Positions 43,852 to 54,475 of a stretch of DNA of 64,000 nt are shown here, in pieces. Numbering within the stretch: the first letter of the stretch is position 1; every line of letters begins with the position of its first letter. The notes beneath the pieces were generated by a model, which was given only the letters and a program-made list of their open reading frames with translations, made no database searches and was not told the DNA's origin. This DNA comes from Tetramitus jugosus (lineage: Eukaryota; Heterolobosea; Eutetramitea; Acrasida; Vahlkampfiidae): positions 620,001-684,000 of the forward strand of contig OW569346.1 in assembly GCA_937625935.1 (NCBI GenBank). Reading direction: 5' to 3'. The position numbers and the translations under genes are program-made.

Positions 43852-45016
43852 TCACTACGCTGGGCTCTTCTTCATCATCTTCATTTTCATCAACAGATTT
43901 CTTTTTCTTGGACTTCTGGGAAGTAGTTGCAGTACTCTTCTTTTTCTTTGCAGTTTCATCACTGCTGACCTTTCTCTTCTTTTTAGGAGGCGATTCTTCT
44001 CCATCTAATTCATCATCAGAGATGAACATTGATCCGGCATCCACACCTGATTCGACATCGGCAAATAACGCCAAAAAGTTCTTGCTTCCGAACTGAATTC
44101 CTCTCTTTTTTCGGACGGTGAGAGCTCTCACATCATCTTCGTCCATGAACTCTATACCACTGCTATCTGAACCGTCTTCTACTTCTTTCCTCTGCTCTGA
44201 CTCAACCACTGACCTTCTTCCATCTCTTGGTGGCGGAGTCAATGTCAAGTCATCGCGGAAACTAGATGAAGAACGCGTAAAGCTGTTTGACTGAGTAAGG
44301 TCGTGGGAAAACACATACCCACCCTCAACCACCTTAGCCAATTTTCCAGCCCTGACCAAATAGGAATGAAATCCTCTGTCGAATTCACTTTTGCACAACT
44401 CGTGCTGCTCGATATAGAACTTCTTTCGTTGATCCGAGAGTTTGGAAAAGGCTAATTTGACATCTCTCACTCTATCCTCATAGGAATAGGAGCGCGAGAT
44501 TGGCTTCAACGTATGATCGATCTCACGTTCTAACAGTTTCTCTGGTAATGGTGGTGGTAGGAGAGTCATGATCTTGCAGTAAGTTGTTCTCTCCTCGAGT
44601 ACACTTCTCTGGATGACGTTTCTTGAGGGTTGTCTATCTTCTCTGTATGGATTGAACTGCTGTTTCTCGCTCTCAGTCATCTTGGAAAGCCTTTCTCTGG
44701 TGATCTTTCTGACATCAGAGCCCAACATCAAGTAAATGCCATCCAACTCCTCTCTGACTGTTTGATAATAAGCGTTGAAGATGTCAAGTGCTGGTTGGTT
44801 TCTCGAAACACCTTTTTGAGGCAAAGGGTAAAGGGTTTCATGTTCTTTTCTTATTTGATCCTTATCAGGTATGGATAGCTTGACCCATTTCCTGAGAGTA
44901 TCCTCCAATTGCCCGTTCTTGTTCTCCTTCTGATGGTAGTAGATGAACACTGTGGGTCGAGATTCCTTCTTGGCCGTCAAAGTAGACACGTCTTTCCCAT
45001 TACTCTTCTTGGGCAT
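43826..45016 (-). CDS. HMG-box-like nuclear protein
   Basis: ATG 45014-45016, 396 residues, single exon. Two segments look like divergent HMG boxes: residues about 78-128 (FNAYYQTVREEL ... ITRERLSKMTESEKQQFNPYRE) and 165-220 (VKLAFSKLSDQRKKFYIEQHE). The C-terminal 130 residues are Ser/Asp/Glu- and Lys-rich with SPPKKKRKV, a textbook nuclear localisation signal. HMG boxes bend or bind DNA, so a chromatin role is likely, but the boxes are too divergent for certainty. The stop codon lies inside the 3' end of the convergent ankyrin gene. Confidence 0.65.
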   Translation of the reverse strand: MPKKSNGKDVSTLTAKKESRPTVFIYYHQKENKNGQLEDTLRKWVKLSIPDKDQIRKEHETLYPLPQKGVSRNQPALDIFNAYYQTVREELDGIYLMLGSDVRKITRERLSKMTESEKQQFNPYREDRQPSRNVIQRSVLEERTTYCKIMTLLPPPLPEKLLEREIDHTLKPISRSYSYEDRVRDVKLAFSKLSDQRKKFYIEQHELCKSEFDRGFHSYLVRAGKLAKVVEGGYVFSHDLTQSNSFTRSSSSFRDDLTLTPPPRDGRRSVVESEQRKEVEDGSDSSGIEFMDEDDVRALTVRKKRGIQFGSKNFLALFADVESGVDAGSMFISDDELDGEESPPKKKRKVSSDETAKKKKSTATTSQKSKKKKSVDENEDDEEEPSVVTNRKRGCL

Positions 45017-45962
45017 TATGTTGTAATGGTTCTTTTGTGGTTTTTGATTTTTCTACCGTGAACAGTTTTTCGTAAAAAGTCGAATGGTCCGCCACCTTGC
45101 GGGTTTCGGCCGTGCGAAAAAATGGAAAACTGCGCTCACCAAAAAGTGGTTTGTGATTTATCTTAGACATTTCAGTCAAAAAACGAAAGGAATAGGGAGC
45201 AATGTTGTGTAGTTTCTTGTACACTTTTCCAACCATTGTCTCACCAGTGTGTGTGGATGTCATCCACGGTAACAGCCACATCAGATCCACAGAAGACCGC
45301 TTCGTGCACGATGCAAACAAACAACACACATAGAACTGACCACCATTGTCCACAAACAGTCTGATAGTCCAATGACACACTGATCCACAAACAGAGTAGT
45401 CCTCTAGAAAATCTCTTAATGATTCGTATGTTGGAGTTGGACAACCTCCCTTGATTCTCGTACCATTGGCCCAGTACTTTGCAAACATGTTCAGGTGATA
45501 GAGATGGGTCATCTGTTGCCAGATCATCGATCAATCGACAACATGTACTGTAAATCACATCAATGATGTGATTGATTTCGATCATATTGTCTCCAACGTC
45601 CTTCATGTTCTTGTTGACATTGGTGATCAAAGCTTCCGCAACCACACTTCTCAGATTCATACTATCCAAATCAAAACTACCACCCATGAATTGGCAGCGA
45701 TATGAGTCATTGCATGCAAACATTCCCCAATCACGACAATTGTCCTCAGTGTTCGATCAGTCCTTTTGCCGGTGTGTGATGTTATGCTTATGACTGTGTG
45801 TCGAATGGCCGCCATGACCTCACCATACTTGTCCAAGCATTGTTCGTGTCGACCTATTCTGGAATACACGGCAATCGACAATAGAGCAGATAAGAACATG
45901 GTCTTCGTGAACACAGACAATAGACTCACTACCTTGACCGTAGCACAGGCCACCATCGTCAT
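45000..45962 (-). pseudogene. Unrecognised gene spread over three minus-strand frames
   Basis: Sensible protein runs through three frames on the minus strand. From ATG 45962: YSRIGRHEQCLDKYGEVMAA. Then a frame from ATG 45723: SFDLDSMNLRSVVAEALIT and MKDVGDNMIEINHII. Then a third frame to the stop at 45000: GGCPTPTYESLRDFLEDYS and VGKVYKKLHNIAPYSFRFL. The changes fall near 45740-45660 and 45510-45450. No intron of plausible size with a GTATGT-like donor fits either, so the gene is probably frameshifted twice. No family was recognised. Its 3' end overlaps the start of the HMG-like gene by 17 bp, and its 5' part is antisense to the region just before the ThiM remnant. Confidence 0.4.
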
Positions 45963-46002
45963 TGTGTCCACATCATTCAAATACCATGTGAAAACCAGCC
46001 TT

Positions 46003-46661
46003 GTTGAGCTGCAAGAGTTAAGTTCAGCCTCAAATGCCCTTGTATTGAATATTGGCACACTAGATAATTATTCAATTGAATCAATGTGTATGGCTGCTGC
46101 CAATGCATCTCGTTTAGGAAAACCAGTTATACTCGACCCTGTGGGTTGTGGAGCTAGCAAGTTTCGCTCATGAGTTCGTACGTTACAATACTAAAAGGGA
46201 ATCAAGGTGAGATGGAATCTCTATGTTTTGATGACTCATCAATGTCCAAGGGAGTGGATTCATCAGGCAACTCACAAAATGGAGATTTGGTTGCAAGAAC
46301 ACTAGCCTCAAGATACAAGTGCATTACTGCGATTACAGGACCCATTGATATTGTCTCTGATGGCACAAGAATTGTTCGCATCCACCACAATGTACCTCTC
46401 TTAACTAGCATAACTGGTGCTGGTTGTGTAGTTAGTGCGATCACGGGTTGCTTTGCGTCAGTGTCAGACCCCTTGGTAGCTGTTTCAACAGCACTTGCTT
46501 ATACAGGCGTGTGTGCTGAGATGGCCAGTAGTCAACCAGATGTTGGACCGGCTTCCTTTAACTGCCAGCTACTCGACATGTTCGCTCGTATACCATCCAA
46601 TATCTTCAGACGCGAAGTCAAGTTTTCCTTGGCAAACTTTGAGACACAAAAGTATTGTTAA
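46003..46661 (+). pseudogene. Hydroxyethylthiazole kinase (ThiM) remnant
   Basis: Two overlapping frames encode recognisable ThiM: VELQELSSASNALVLNIGTL ... GKPVILDPVGCGASKF up to a TGA at 46171-46173, then from ATG 46170 VTILKGNQGEMESL ... ITAITGPIDIVSDG ... LLTSITGAGCVVSAITGCFASVSDPL, with the TGAGC active-site box. ThiM phosphorylates hydroxyethylthiazole in thiamine salvage. The N-terminal 50-60 residues (substrate-binding HxITN segment) are absent; the sequence before 46003 instead reads as another gene on the minus strand. About ten residues and the frame are lost at the ATGA junction (46170). It therefore looks truncated and broken, though the C-terminal half is intact. Confidence 0.7.
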
Positions 46662-46740
46662 TTCATGTTGGTGTGTGTCAGTAAAAATTCATATGAAAAT
46701 GGGTACCTTTATTGACCTTTTGTTGTGCCCTAGGTGAGGA

Positions 46741-48666
46741 TTACTCATTATCTCTAAATTCGGTGCGTCTGGCTATTCTTTCCACTCGTGCAATGTCAGC
46801 TGTTGAAATGTGGTTCATGGAAACAAACGACAACTTCTTGTTCAAGTTAACCAGTGCGTCGACAGTCTTGCTGTTTTGAGGAGGGGAATCCAATGCTTCC
46901 AGATTATACATCTCATACACAAACAGGAATGTGTGAAGATTAGGGCATTTGCTGACCAAGTAAGCCATTCCAGCGTCAGTGACTTCAGAACAACATTTGC
47001 TAAAATCTAAGTGCTCAATGTTACCGTTAGTATTATCCGCCAGAATTTTCAGCTCTTCGTCTCCAATTTTGTCGATACTGATATCACATTCATCTGTTGT
47101 AACCTGTATCTCTCGCAGATTCTTGCAATACTTGAAGAATGGACCTGGATTTTCTGCAAAGCAATTTTCAAGGTAAAGTTCTTCTATTTCCTGATTGGCT
47201 TTTGCTATTTTTTCAATGGCTTGGTCATTTAAGGATACATGTTCCAAATTGAGATGTTTCAATTTGTTACAAAAAACTGGCAGAAAATTCAAGTCATCCT
47301 GAGTAATGTAGATGCACCAACTGCAATTAAGCAGCGTTAGATTGTGGCCAAATCTGGATAGTAATGGTACGAACGACTTCTGCTCGTGCATTCCATTCTC
47401 TCTCACTAAATCCTTCAAATATAGTTCTGTAATTAATGGCTTGTGTGCTGATCCTGGTGGACAGCATACCAATCTGAACCATTCTTTGCAAACAGTGCTC
47501 GCCTGAAGCAATGTTGGGATGTCCATAAATGATAATACTTCCAGCAACATTTGCTCATTGGTCAAGAAATTGTCAGAACTCAAATTTGACCAATAGTTAT
47601 TCTTTTGACAACTCTGGAACATACTGTCGGTCTTGTTTTTGAACTCAATATAAGCACTATTTACCTCCTTCTCATGCTCTTGACGTAGAGTAACGAAAAA
47701 TGAAGTATCATGCTGGTAGGAGCTGTTGATTAATTGTGTCATCTCCTGAAGAAACTGCTTATCTTTTTCCTCAATCTTATTCACTTCGACTAACAGGTCC
47801 AATCCTAGCCTTGAACTTTGTATTTTGACATGAGCTGGATATTTGCCGTGGACCTTTTCGAGAACTGGTTCCATGAATTGTGAGTGCTCGCGACAAGCGT
47901 CAGAAAACTGCTTTCCGGCCAGCCCAGAATAATGGAATCTTGGATTCAATTCGATAGAACCTCTATAAGTGAATCCATAGTTAACATATCGAGAATAGTC
48001 AACACTCTCCACCAAATCTTCTGTAAAATCTAACAATGCATCAATCGATTCTCTAATTTTACTGGTTAACCAGTGTGGTAGGTTTGAATCAAAGATTACC
48101 ATTCGTTGCAGCTGTGAACTCGAAACATTGTTGTTAGCTTGTTTCTTCAGACCTTTTTCAATACTATCAAGTACGTAAAGACAAAAAGCTTTTTCATACA
48201 AGGCCACAATCTGAAATTTTTGATCATCTTCATCCAATAAAGCTTCCATTATCTTATTTACTGCACTGAGACTAATACATCCACAAGCTGGATCCTTCTC
48301 TACAGAGTCCAGAAATTGTTGTTGAGCAGAAAGATCGACATTTTGGTTTTGTTTCGCGGCTACTGCACACCATGCATCTACCACAGCAGTACGAATTTCT
48401 TCATTGCCGTACTGTTCTTCTGATGAATCACTAATCACATTCTTCTTTGCAGATGGCTCCTCAGACATCAAACTCACATCTCGGACAATGTCACCACTCA
48501 CAATCCTATTGAAAATGTTTGCTTCAATGCAGTTTGCAGTCAATGCTTTGATAATTGTCTCTAAAAAAGATTCAATGGCACAAAGAGCTTTTGGTGATAA
48601 TTTTGAAGTGATATCCTGTGATGCAATAAGAGATGGTGATTTCTCTTCTTCTCTTGCTCTCTTCAT
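46741..48666 (-). CDS. F-box / leucine-rich repeat protein
   Basis: ATG 48664-48666, single exon, 641 residues. It opens with a basic motif and a helical region (about 20-60), continues as about 300 helical residues, then an F-box (LLEVLSFMDIPTLLQASTVCKEWFRLVC, about 375-405) and RNI-type LRRs (LTLLNCSWCIYITQDDLNFL, LKHLNLEHVSLNDQAIEKIA, IEELYLENC, IEHLDFSKCCSEVTDAGMAYL). Expected role: substrate receptor of an SCF ligase. The long helical segment before the F-box is unusual for this class and unassigned. It is convergent with the ThiM remnant, 79 bp apart. Confidence 0.8.
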   Translation of the reverse strand: MKRAREEEKSPSLIASQDITSKLSPKALCAIESFLETIIKALTANCIEANIFNRIVSGDIVRDVSLMSEEPSAKKNVISDSSEEQYGNEEIRTAVVDAWCAVAAKQNQNVDLSAQQQFLDSVEKDPACGCISLSAVNKIMEALLDEDDQKFQIVALYEKAFCLYVLDSIEKGLKKQANNNVSSSQLQRMVIFDSNLPHWLTSKIRESIDALLDFTEDLVESVDYSRYVNYGFTYRGSIELNPRFHYSGLAGKQFSDACREHSQFMEPVLEKVHGKYPAHVKIQSSRLGLDLLVEVNKIEEKDKQFLQEMTQLINSSYQHDTSFFVTLRQEHEKEVNSAYIEFKNKTDSMFQSCQKNNYWSNLSSDNFLTNEQMLLEVLSFMDIPTLLQASTVCKEWFRLVCCPPGSAHKPLITELYLKDLVRENGMHEQKSFVPLLSRFGHNLTLLNCSWCIYITQDDLNFLPVFCNKLKHLNLEHVSLNDQAIEKIAKANQEIEELYLENCFAENPGPFFKYCKNLREIQVTTDECDISIDKIGDEELKILADNTNGNIEHLDFSKCCSEVTDAGMAYLVSKCPNLHTFLFVYEMYNLEALDSPPQNSKTVDALVNLNKKLSFVSMNHISTADIARVERIARRTEFRDNE

Positions 48667-48824
48667 GATCTTGTGTTTTTCTCCTTGCTGAGTTCCCTTC
48701 TGCTTGGGTGGGAGGATGCATCAGAAAAGGGCTTGCTACGACATTTTTTTTCCAGGATTACCGGAGTAGCATCCAAAAAACAAGTTTAGGAACAAAACAA
48801 AAACGCTGGAAACAACCTACTCAA

Positions 48825-51800
48825 ATGAATCGTGGCCTTGAGACAGAAGATGAATCGATGTTGTGTGACAAACGGATGAGAATAGGGAGAGACAACGAGA
48901 GAATGTATTGGGGTTTTTTGAACTTTTATCACAGGCAGTTCCAAGGGATATCTTTCATTGCGTCATGTCATTTATACCTGCATTTCCCTATTATTTTTGT
49001 TTGAGATCGGTTTGCTCGCAATGGCTTTATGAATTTGAAGAACACTTGTATCGCAGTGTGACATACTTGGATCTAGTTGATGACGGACGACCAAAGTTCT
49101 ACATGAGAGACGATAAGCAACTGGTTCAATTCAAGCCTATCGGTGGAACTGGAAAATGTTTGAAAGTATCCAGTGCTACTATTAGAGACATGAGAAATTA
49201 TAACCGAACCTCAATTTTTGAATTCTTGGGACATGTGTTTCCCAAGGTCACGCACTTAAGACTAGGATTGGGATCGTTTTTCAATCAATCAAATTTTGGA
49301 ACTTGTGTCAAAGTATTGTTACCCCAGTTCAGACAACTTGAAACTTTGGATATTCTGGGTACAAGACAATCGTATTCAGTAGGACGTGAAAACATGATTA
49401 GAGAGTATCAATTGGAAGCTATTGCTTCTTGCTTACCTAGGTCAACTAAGAATCTAAACTTGATTGCTTTGAGCTTTCCCCAAAGATTTGCATGGGACGA
49501 AATGAAAATATTCTCAAGAAAAGGCAGGACGGAACACGGAAAACGATTTTCTAGAGTCAACGGACGTCAACCCATCAAGGTTGATATCCAAAGCTTAACT
49601 ATCACTTACGCTTTTTTGAATCAACTCAACGGATTTAATTCTACGACTAATGTGACTCGAATCAATTGGCAGACTTTTTGGGACATTTATTCTCGTTTTG
49701 AAGTATCAATTGTAGCATCATCAAATACAATACCTCCTCAACCTAGCATAACCATTGTTTCACCAGGTGATTACGTGAATCACATGTCCAAGAAAGAAGG
49801 CATATTTCTTTCACACATAGTCAATCGTTCGATCGAACAATCTGAAGAACTACTCGAAGCAACAGTTGATAGTGTGGTTCGTGAGTATCCGTATTTTGAA
49901 CCCCTTTTGTGCCTATCTGAACGTGAGAAGGTGTTCCAACTGACTTCTCAGACTACATTGGGTGCACCCTTTTTTTTCGAGAATATCATGATGGCATCTA
50001 AGACTTTGGGGTTGTTGATGGATCCCATCAGAATGAAATATCCACAATTGGTTCTGGATGTAAATGGTGTACTGGGGTCGCATGAACATGAACCTCCCTA
50101 CACTATCTTGAATCACTTGATCAAGTATTGCACTAGTGAGGCAACATTCTCTGTTATTAAGACACTTGTGGAGGACTACAAGGTAGATTTAGCGGTCAAT
50201 AATGTTCTAAATTGTGTCTGCGCAATGAATGTTAATCATAATCCAGATTTATCTCTCCAGAAGAAGCTGATAAAGTATTTGATATCCCAGAAGCCAGAAT
50301 TAATATCTTTGGGAAATTTGGAGGGAGTCATTAATGATGATCAAAAAGATCACTTATTGCTTCAATATTTCGTATCTTCAGCTGACGTGGAAGTTATTCA
50401 GTGTTTGGTAGAATCAGGAGCCTCACTCACAAATGTGGAAAAGGATGGTAACAACATCATTCATTTGGTCTGCCGCGGTATCGAGTTTAATACTTTGAAG
50501 TATTTATTCTCAAAGTGTCCTCCAGAACTAATGTTTGCAAGGAATTACAAGAACATTACTCCATTAGAAAAAGTTTTTCAGGTTGGAACCTCCGAAGATT
50601 CACTGATTCAATTTCTTGAACAAGTGGGCAAATTACATTGTTTCTCTACGAAAGGAATCTTTCAACACTATCCCACATCGTGTGGAAGTTTACTACATGT
50701 GGCCATGTCAGCCAAATGCAAATTGACAACTATTCAGTGGTTCATAGACCATGGTTTTGATGCAAATTCCATGAATGACAATGGAGAAAATCCTTTGTTT
50801 TATTCTTTCCAGAGTAACCAAGCATCAGATAACCATGATTTTAATCTCATTCACCAAGATCAACTATTCATCGATGAAATAGCAGAGTTTTTGATCAGAA
50901 ATGGAGCAAGAATTGATATTCAAAACAATAAGGGAAATACGGTTATTACTACTGCACTCTATAACAATAATTATAGAATGATCAATAATTTGATACAAAA
51001 TCCATCTATCTCATCAAAGTCACTCGCTGAACTTCTTGGACCAAGGATGGAAAATGGATTGAATGCTTTGCACTTGTTAGTTCGGACTCTGGTAACTACT
51101 TCAGATAATGTTTCTTCTAATGGCAGCTATACTGTTGCACGACATTGTGCACTCTTATGTTTGAAGCATTATCCTGAAATGCTACATGAACTGTCTGAAA
51201 CATCTAATGAGCGACTCAAAGATATTTCTGGGTTGAGTCCTCTGCAACTGTTGCTTCGATCATCCAATAGTTTACATGTATTGGGAGAATTAACGATCAA
51301 ATTGAATGATATTGCCAATATGCCAGTTTACACAAGCAAAGCTTCTAATATAGTCGCTCATCTACCTGCTATGTACCTTGCATTGGAGCAACCAGTTAAT
51401 ATACCAATGTTTGACAAGCTCATGTCGTATTCTGAAAATGTGTTTCTCATCGATGAATCACAATTGACCAAACCGAATCTTTTGCAAATCGGCGCAGAGA
51501 AAGGTGCATCGTTGTGTAAATGCATTCTCAAGCATTGGAAGAAAAGGTGTGGGTCAAAGGAAGAATTGTGCCAGTTGATTAGGGCTCCCATGGAGAATGA
51601 TAATGTTGATGGAAGAAGGGCAAGGAATGCAGCAATCATTGCATGTGCTGTTGGTTGTTACGAGACGTTTGTTCTTTTGTGGCCTTACACTATAGCTCAT
51701 GCTGAACATTTTGATGATCCAGTTCGGATTGCTCTAGCGAACAACCATTATGATTTTGCATTATCAGCTGTCGTTCATCACGGTATAGTACCATGCAAAG

Positions 51801-52552
51801 ATCAATTGCATGACCTCATTCGATGGTGTTTGTGTGAAAAACAATTGAGTGCGGTGAATGAGAACAGGTTAATAAGTCGCATGGTAGCAGCCGAAAAAAT
51901 ACAACCAAAACCATCGTGGCTTGAGTTAATGATTCAAATGCCTGAACAAACGGATGATGTCGAATCTTTGAGTACGCTTCAATTACTAGTGTGTGAGAAA
52001 GGAAACGACATGTTTGATTGGTTAGTTAGCACATATTGTAATGATCCACTGTTGAATCAAATTAAGGCTATGGATCCACGAACGGGGAACACTCTATTGC
52101 ACCTGTTAAAAAACTCAGCACACACTGGCAAGGAGTTATCTCCAATGTTCTCGGCTGTTATTCGTCTCTTCAGGAGTACAGAATCCCCTAATGTGGACCA
52201 GATCAAGGGTAAATATAATGACCTGAACATGATCGAGTTAGCGAAGTTCATCAATATCCAGAATAAGTGTGGTCGTACATGTCTACATAACGTAGCTGTT
52301 AATAATCATTTAGATATACTGCAGCATCTACTTCACTATGGTGCTAACACTGAGATTCGGGAATCAAATGGAAAAACTCCTGTAGATCTTATGGATTATC
52401 TCTCGGCTCGACATATTACCTTTAATTTCTTTGAGAGCTTGGACAAGGAAGAAGAGAAGAGAATATCAAAGAAGAAGAAGCGCTGTAATAAATCTGACGA
52501 TGAAAGAACACCTCAGAGGAGAGGCAGAAAAAAACGACGGACTGTTGTTTAA
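48825..52552 (+). CDS. F-box + ankyrin-repeat protein, one-base break near the 5' end
   Basis: The frame from 48908 to 52552 is open for 1214 codons: an F-box at its very start (AVPRDIFHCVMSF ... LRSVCSQWLYEF), a linker with LRR-like strands, then many ankyrin repeats (for example GNNIIHLVCRGIEFNTLKYLF, GSLLHVAMSAKCKLTTIQWFIDHGFDANSMND, CGRTCLHNVAVNNHLDILQHLLHYGANTEIRE) and a basic nuclear-localisation-like tail (KKKKR, RRGRKKRR). No ATG precedes the F-box in this frame. An ATG at 48825 opens the neighbouring frame, which meets it at the run GGGGTTTTTT (48910-48919). One base seems missing there, by mutation or sequence error. Otherwise translation would start inside the F-box at 48965. Confidence 0.7.
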
Positions 52553-52569
52553 TTGGACTGCCACACGGT

Positions 52570-52766
52570 ATGAATGGCTGTAATCAAACAACAGACAATT
52601 CCTTTGCTTATTTGAAGGGTATTCACACCCTCTTTTTGAGTGAATGTGACCAAATTACAGGTGATGGATTTTCTAATTTGACTGGCATTCATATGCTCAA
52701 CATGAGTTATTGCAAATCACAGATGATGCATTTCTTCATTTGGTTGGCATTCACACACTGGGTTAC
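52570..52766 (+). pseudogene. LRR gene fragment
   Basis: Only 17 bp after the ankyrin gene's stop, ATG 52570 opens two and a half LRR units (GCNQTTDNSFAYLKGIHTLFL, ECDQITGDGFSNLTGIHMLNMSYC). The frame then breaks: the next bases match the later repeat of the 41-kb gene (ATCACAGATGATGCATTTC..) but one frame over, so two repeats were fused by an internal deletion. It is a copy of, or donor to, the 41-kb LRR array. Confidence 0.7.
52674..52715 (+). repeat. 42-bp exact repeat, copy 2 (LRR coding)
   Basis: Identical to 41166-41207, inside the LRR fragment. Confidence 0.85.
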
Positions 52767-53153
52767 CCAACAAGTTCTAACATATGATCGAGAGCTCTTA
52801 TCTGTTGAACCAAGTCCGAAAATATTCCATTGTATGGATAGGATTCTTGCCTTCCTAACTGGTATGATGGAATTTATGCATGAACCATGTTACTTTTTTA
52901 GGAAAAGTAAAATACGAGTATTCCAAAGCAACCTGATGATTTTTCATTGCTGAAAAAAATGAGCCGAAAATGTTGAATACAACATCCGATTCACCATTTT
53001 CACAACATGAAAAATCATATTTATTCGAACCCCATAATGAGAATGCATCTGAAAGTCTTTATTTTTTTCAAAAGAAGAAGGTGTTTATTGTATAACTGGA
53101 TACTCATGACAAAAACGAATCATAAGAAAGTTGAATGTTGAATGCATCGGTCG
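52767..53153. other. Gene-poor stretch (387 bp)
   Basis: AT-rich sequence between the LRR fragment and the end of the interrupted GTPase gene. Short frames continue to 52953 without any domain. Nothing else was noticed. Confidence 0.4.
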
Positions 53154-53869
53154 TTAGGCTGTATCTTTTATTTCTTTTCTCATTTCTTGTGCAACCCGTA
53201 TGCCCGTCAGAAGGAGTATCAAGAGGGGAATTAACAAAGTGATAATCAAAGACCATACTGAGGGTCTAGCTAGTGGTGAGAAATTTCTAAACTGTTCCTC
53301 AATCGAAGCAGGACTGGCCATCATCATAGATTCCATTCACTTGGGGGAACCTTCAAATCAGGGGAAATTTGATCGTAGTCCGAGAAAGTAACATCGTTGT
53401 TTAGATTTATGAACTCATTTATAGAAGACAACAAATCTTTGATAGACTTAGTTCTCAAGGGTTCATACTCAGACTCCATGAATCCTCCTTTCCCAAAACA
53501 AGTTAAAAGGTGATCAGCTGACTTCATACCAAGTCGTTCGAAGTGAACAATACTGTCCTTGACATAAGCTTGTGATGGAAGAAAAAGCTCTCCTCGAGTC
53601 AACACGAGGATGACAGGAGGTGGTTTCTGAAATAATTCGAAATTACAAAAAATTGGTAGCTTTCTGTGTGATACTTCTTGATGCTAGTTGCCTCCATGAC
53701 AAAGATTATCAGGGCTACATTGTTACGATCTTCAACTATTTTTTTGTAAATCTCTTGCTTCTTCGCAAGGACTTCCTCTCTCCTTGGTGGAGGGAAGCAG
53801 AACTCTACAAAATCATAAGAGTCTGATTCGGGTTCCAAGCAATCAATTATTGCTGTTTTACCTTCACTA

Positions 53870-54475
53870 TAGCAATTTTCCAAAAAGTGTGACGTTTTTT
53901 GAGCGTCAAAAAAACAGAAATCAACGCTCCAAAAAGTTGTAAATCACAGTTAAATCAGGCTTTGCTCCAATTTCCAGTTGAATTTCCTCGCACAACCTCT
54001 TTTCTTCATCTTCGATAGCGTGAGCAACAAGAGGGGAATGTACTCAATTCCTTTCTTCAACAGTTGGACAGCTTCTTCATACAAGGCAAGTCAAATTTAA
54101 TCTTCTAATTTGACCTTGTCCACGATGATTTTTGTTTTAGAAGTAAACACAGATCCACATACATATCACTTCTCTTCTGGAACCTGATAGTCACTCTTCC
54201 TCATCAGATGAAGTGGATTGGTCATCAAAATCGAGCTTCTGGGCAACAGATTCGAAGCTTTCCTCTTTTCGTGCTGCACCTCAAGTCTAATTGCATTCAA
54301 CTCAGACATGAACAATAGCATAAGTGCAGGTGATATCAATCCATTCTCCCTCCACTGCAAACGTCTTTGAGCTGATGAACAGTATCTTTCCCATCCTTTT
54401 TCTACAAATAAACGCTCAAAAACGCAAAAAAACACAAACCAGAAAAAAAACGTCACACTTTTTGGAAAATTGCTA
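53870..54475. mobile_element. 606-bp terminal-inverted-repeat element, TA target duplication
   Basis: Ends 53870-53900 and 54445-54475 are perfect 31-bp inverted repeats beginning TAGCAATTTTCC. Each is flanked by TA (53868-53869, 54476-54477), the duplication typical of Tc1/mariner-type insertions. There is no transposase frame, so this is a non-autonomous (MITE-like) element. The interior is not simple filler: the minus strand has two gene-like stretches, one MIT-like. Subterminal GAGCG/CGCTC motifs recur near both ends. Precise excision restores the host GTPase frame, which makes both borders secure. Confidence 0.85.
53921..54087 (-). pseudogene. MIT-domain-like gene fragment carried inside the element
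   Basis: The minus strand reads LYEEAVQLLKKGIEYIP, the first helix of a MIT domain as in VPS4/spastin proteins, then after a frame change AHAIEDEEKRLCEEIQLEIG, matching the next helices, to a TGA at 53921. Another minus-strand frame, 54420-54166, encodes RLQWRENGLISPALMLLFMSE.. and ends in a stop; it may come from the same source gene. These look like captured host exons. Identification is by helix pattern only. Confidence 0.45.

Noticed and set aside
45452-45490. 28-37-nt GT..AG stretches between frames of the unknown minus-strand gene
   Set aside because: Phase fits for two of them, but they are shorter than any supported intron here (48 nt minimum) and lack the GTATGT/GTACGT-type donor.
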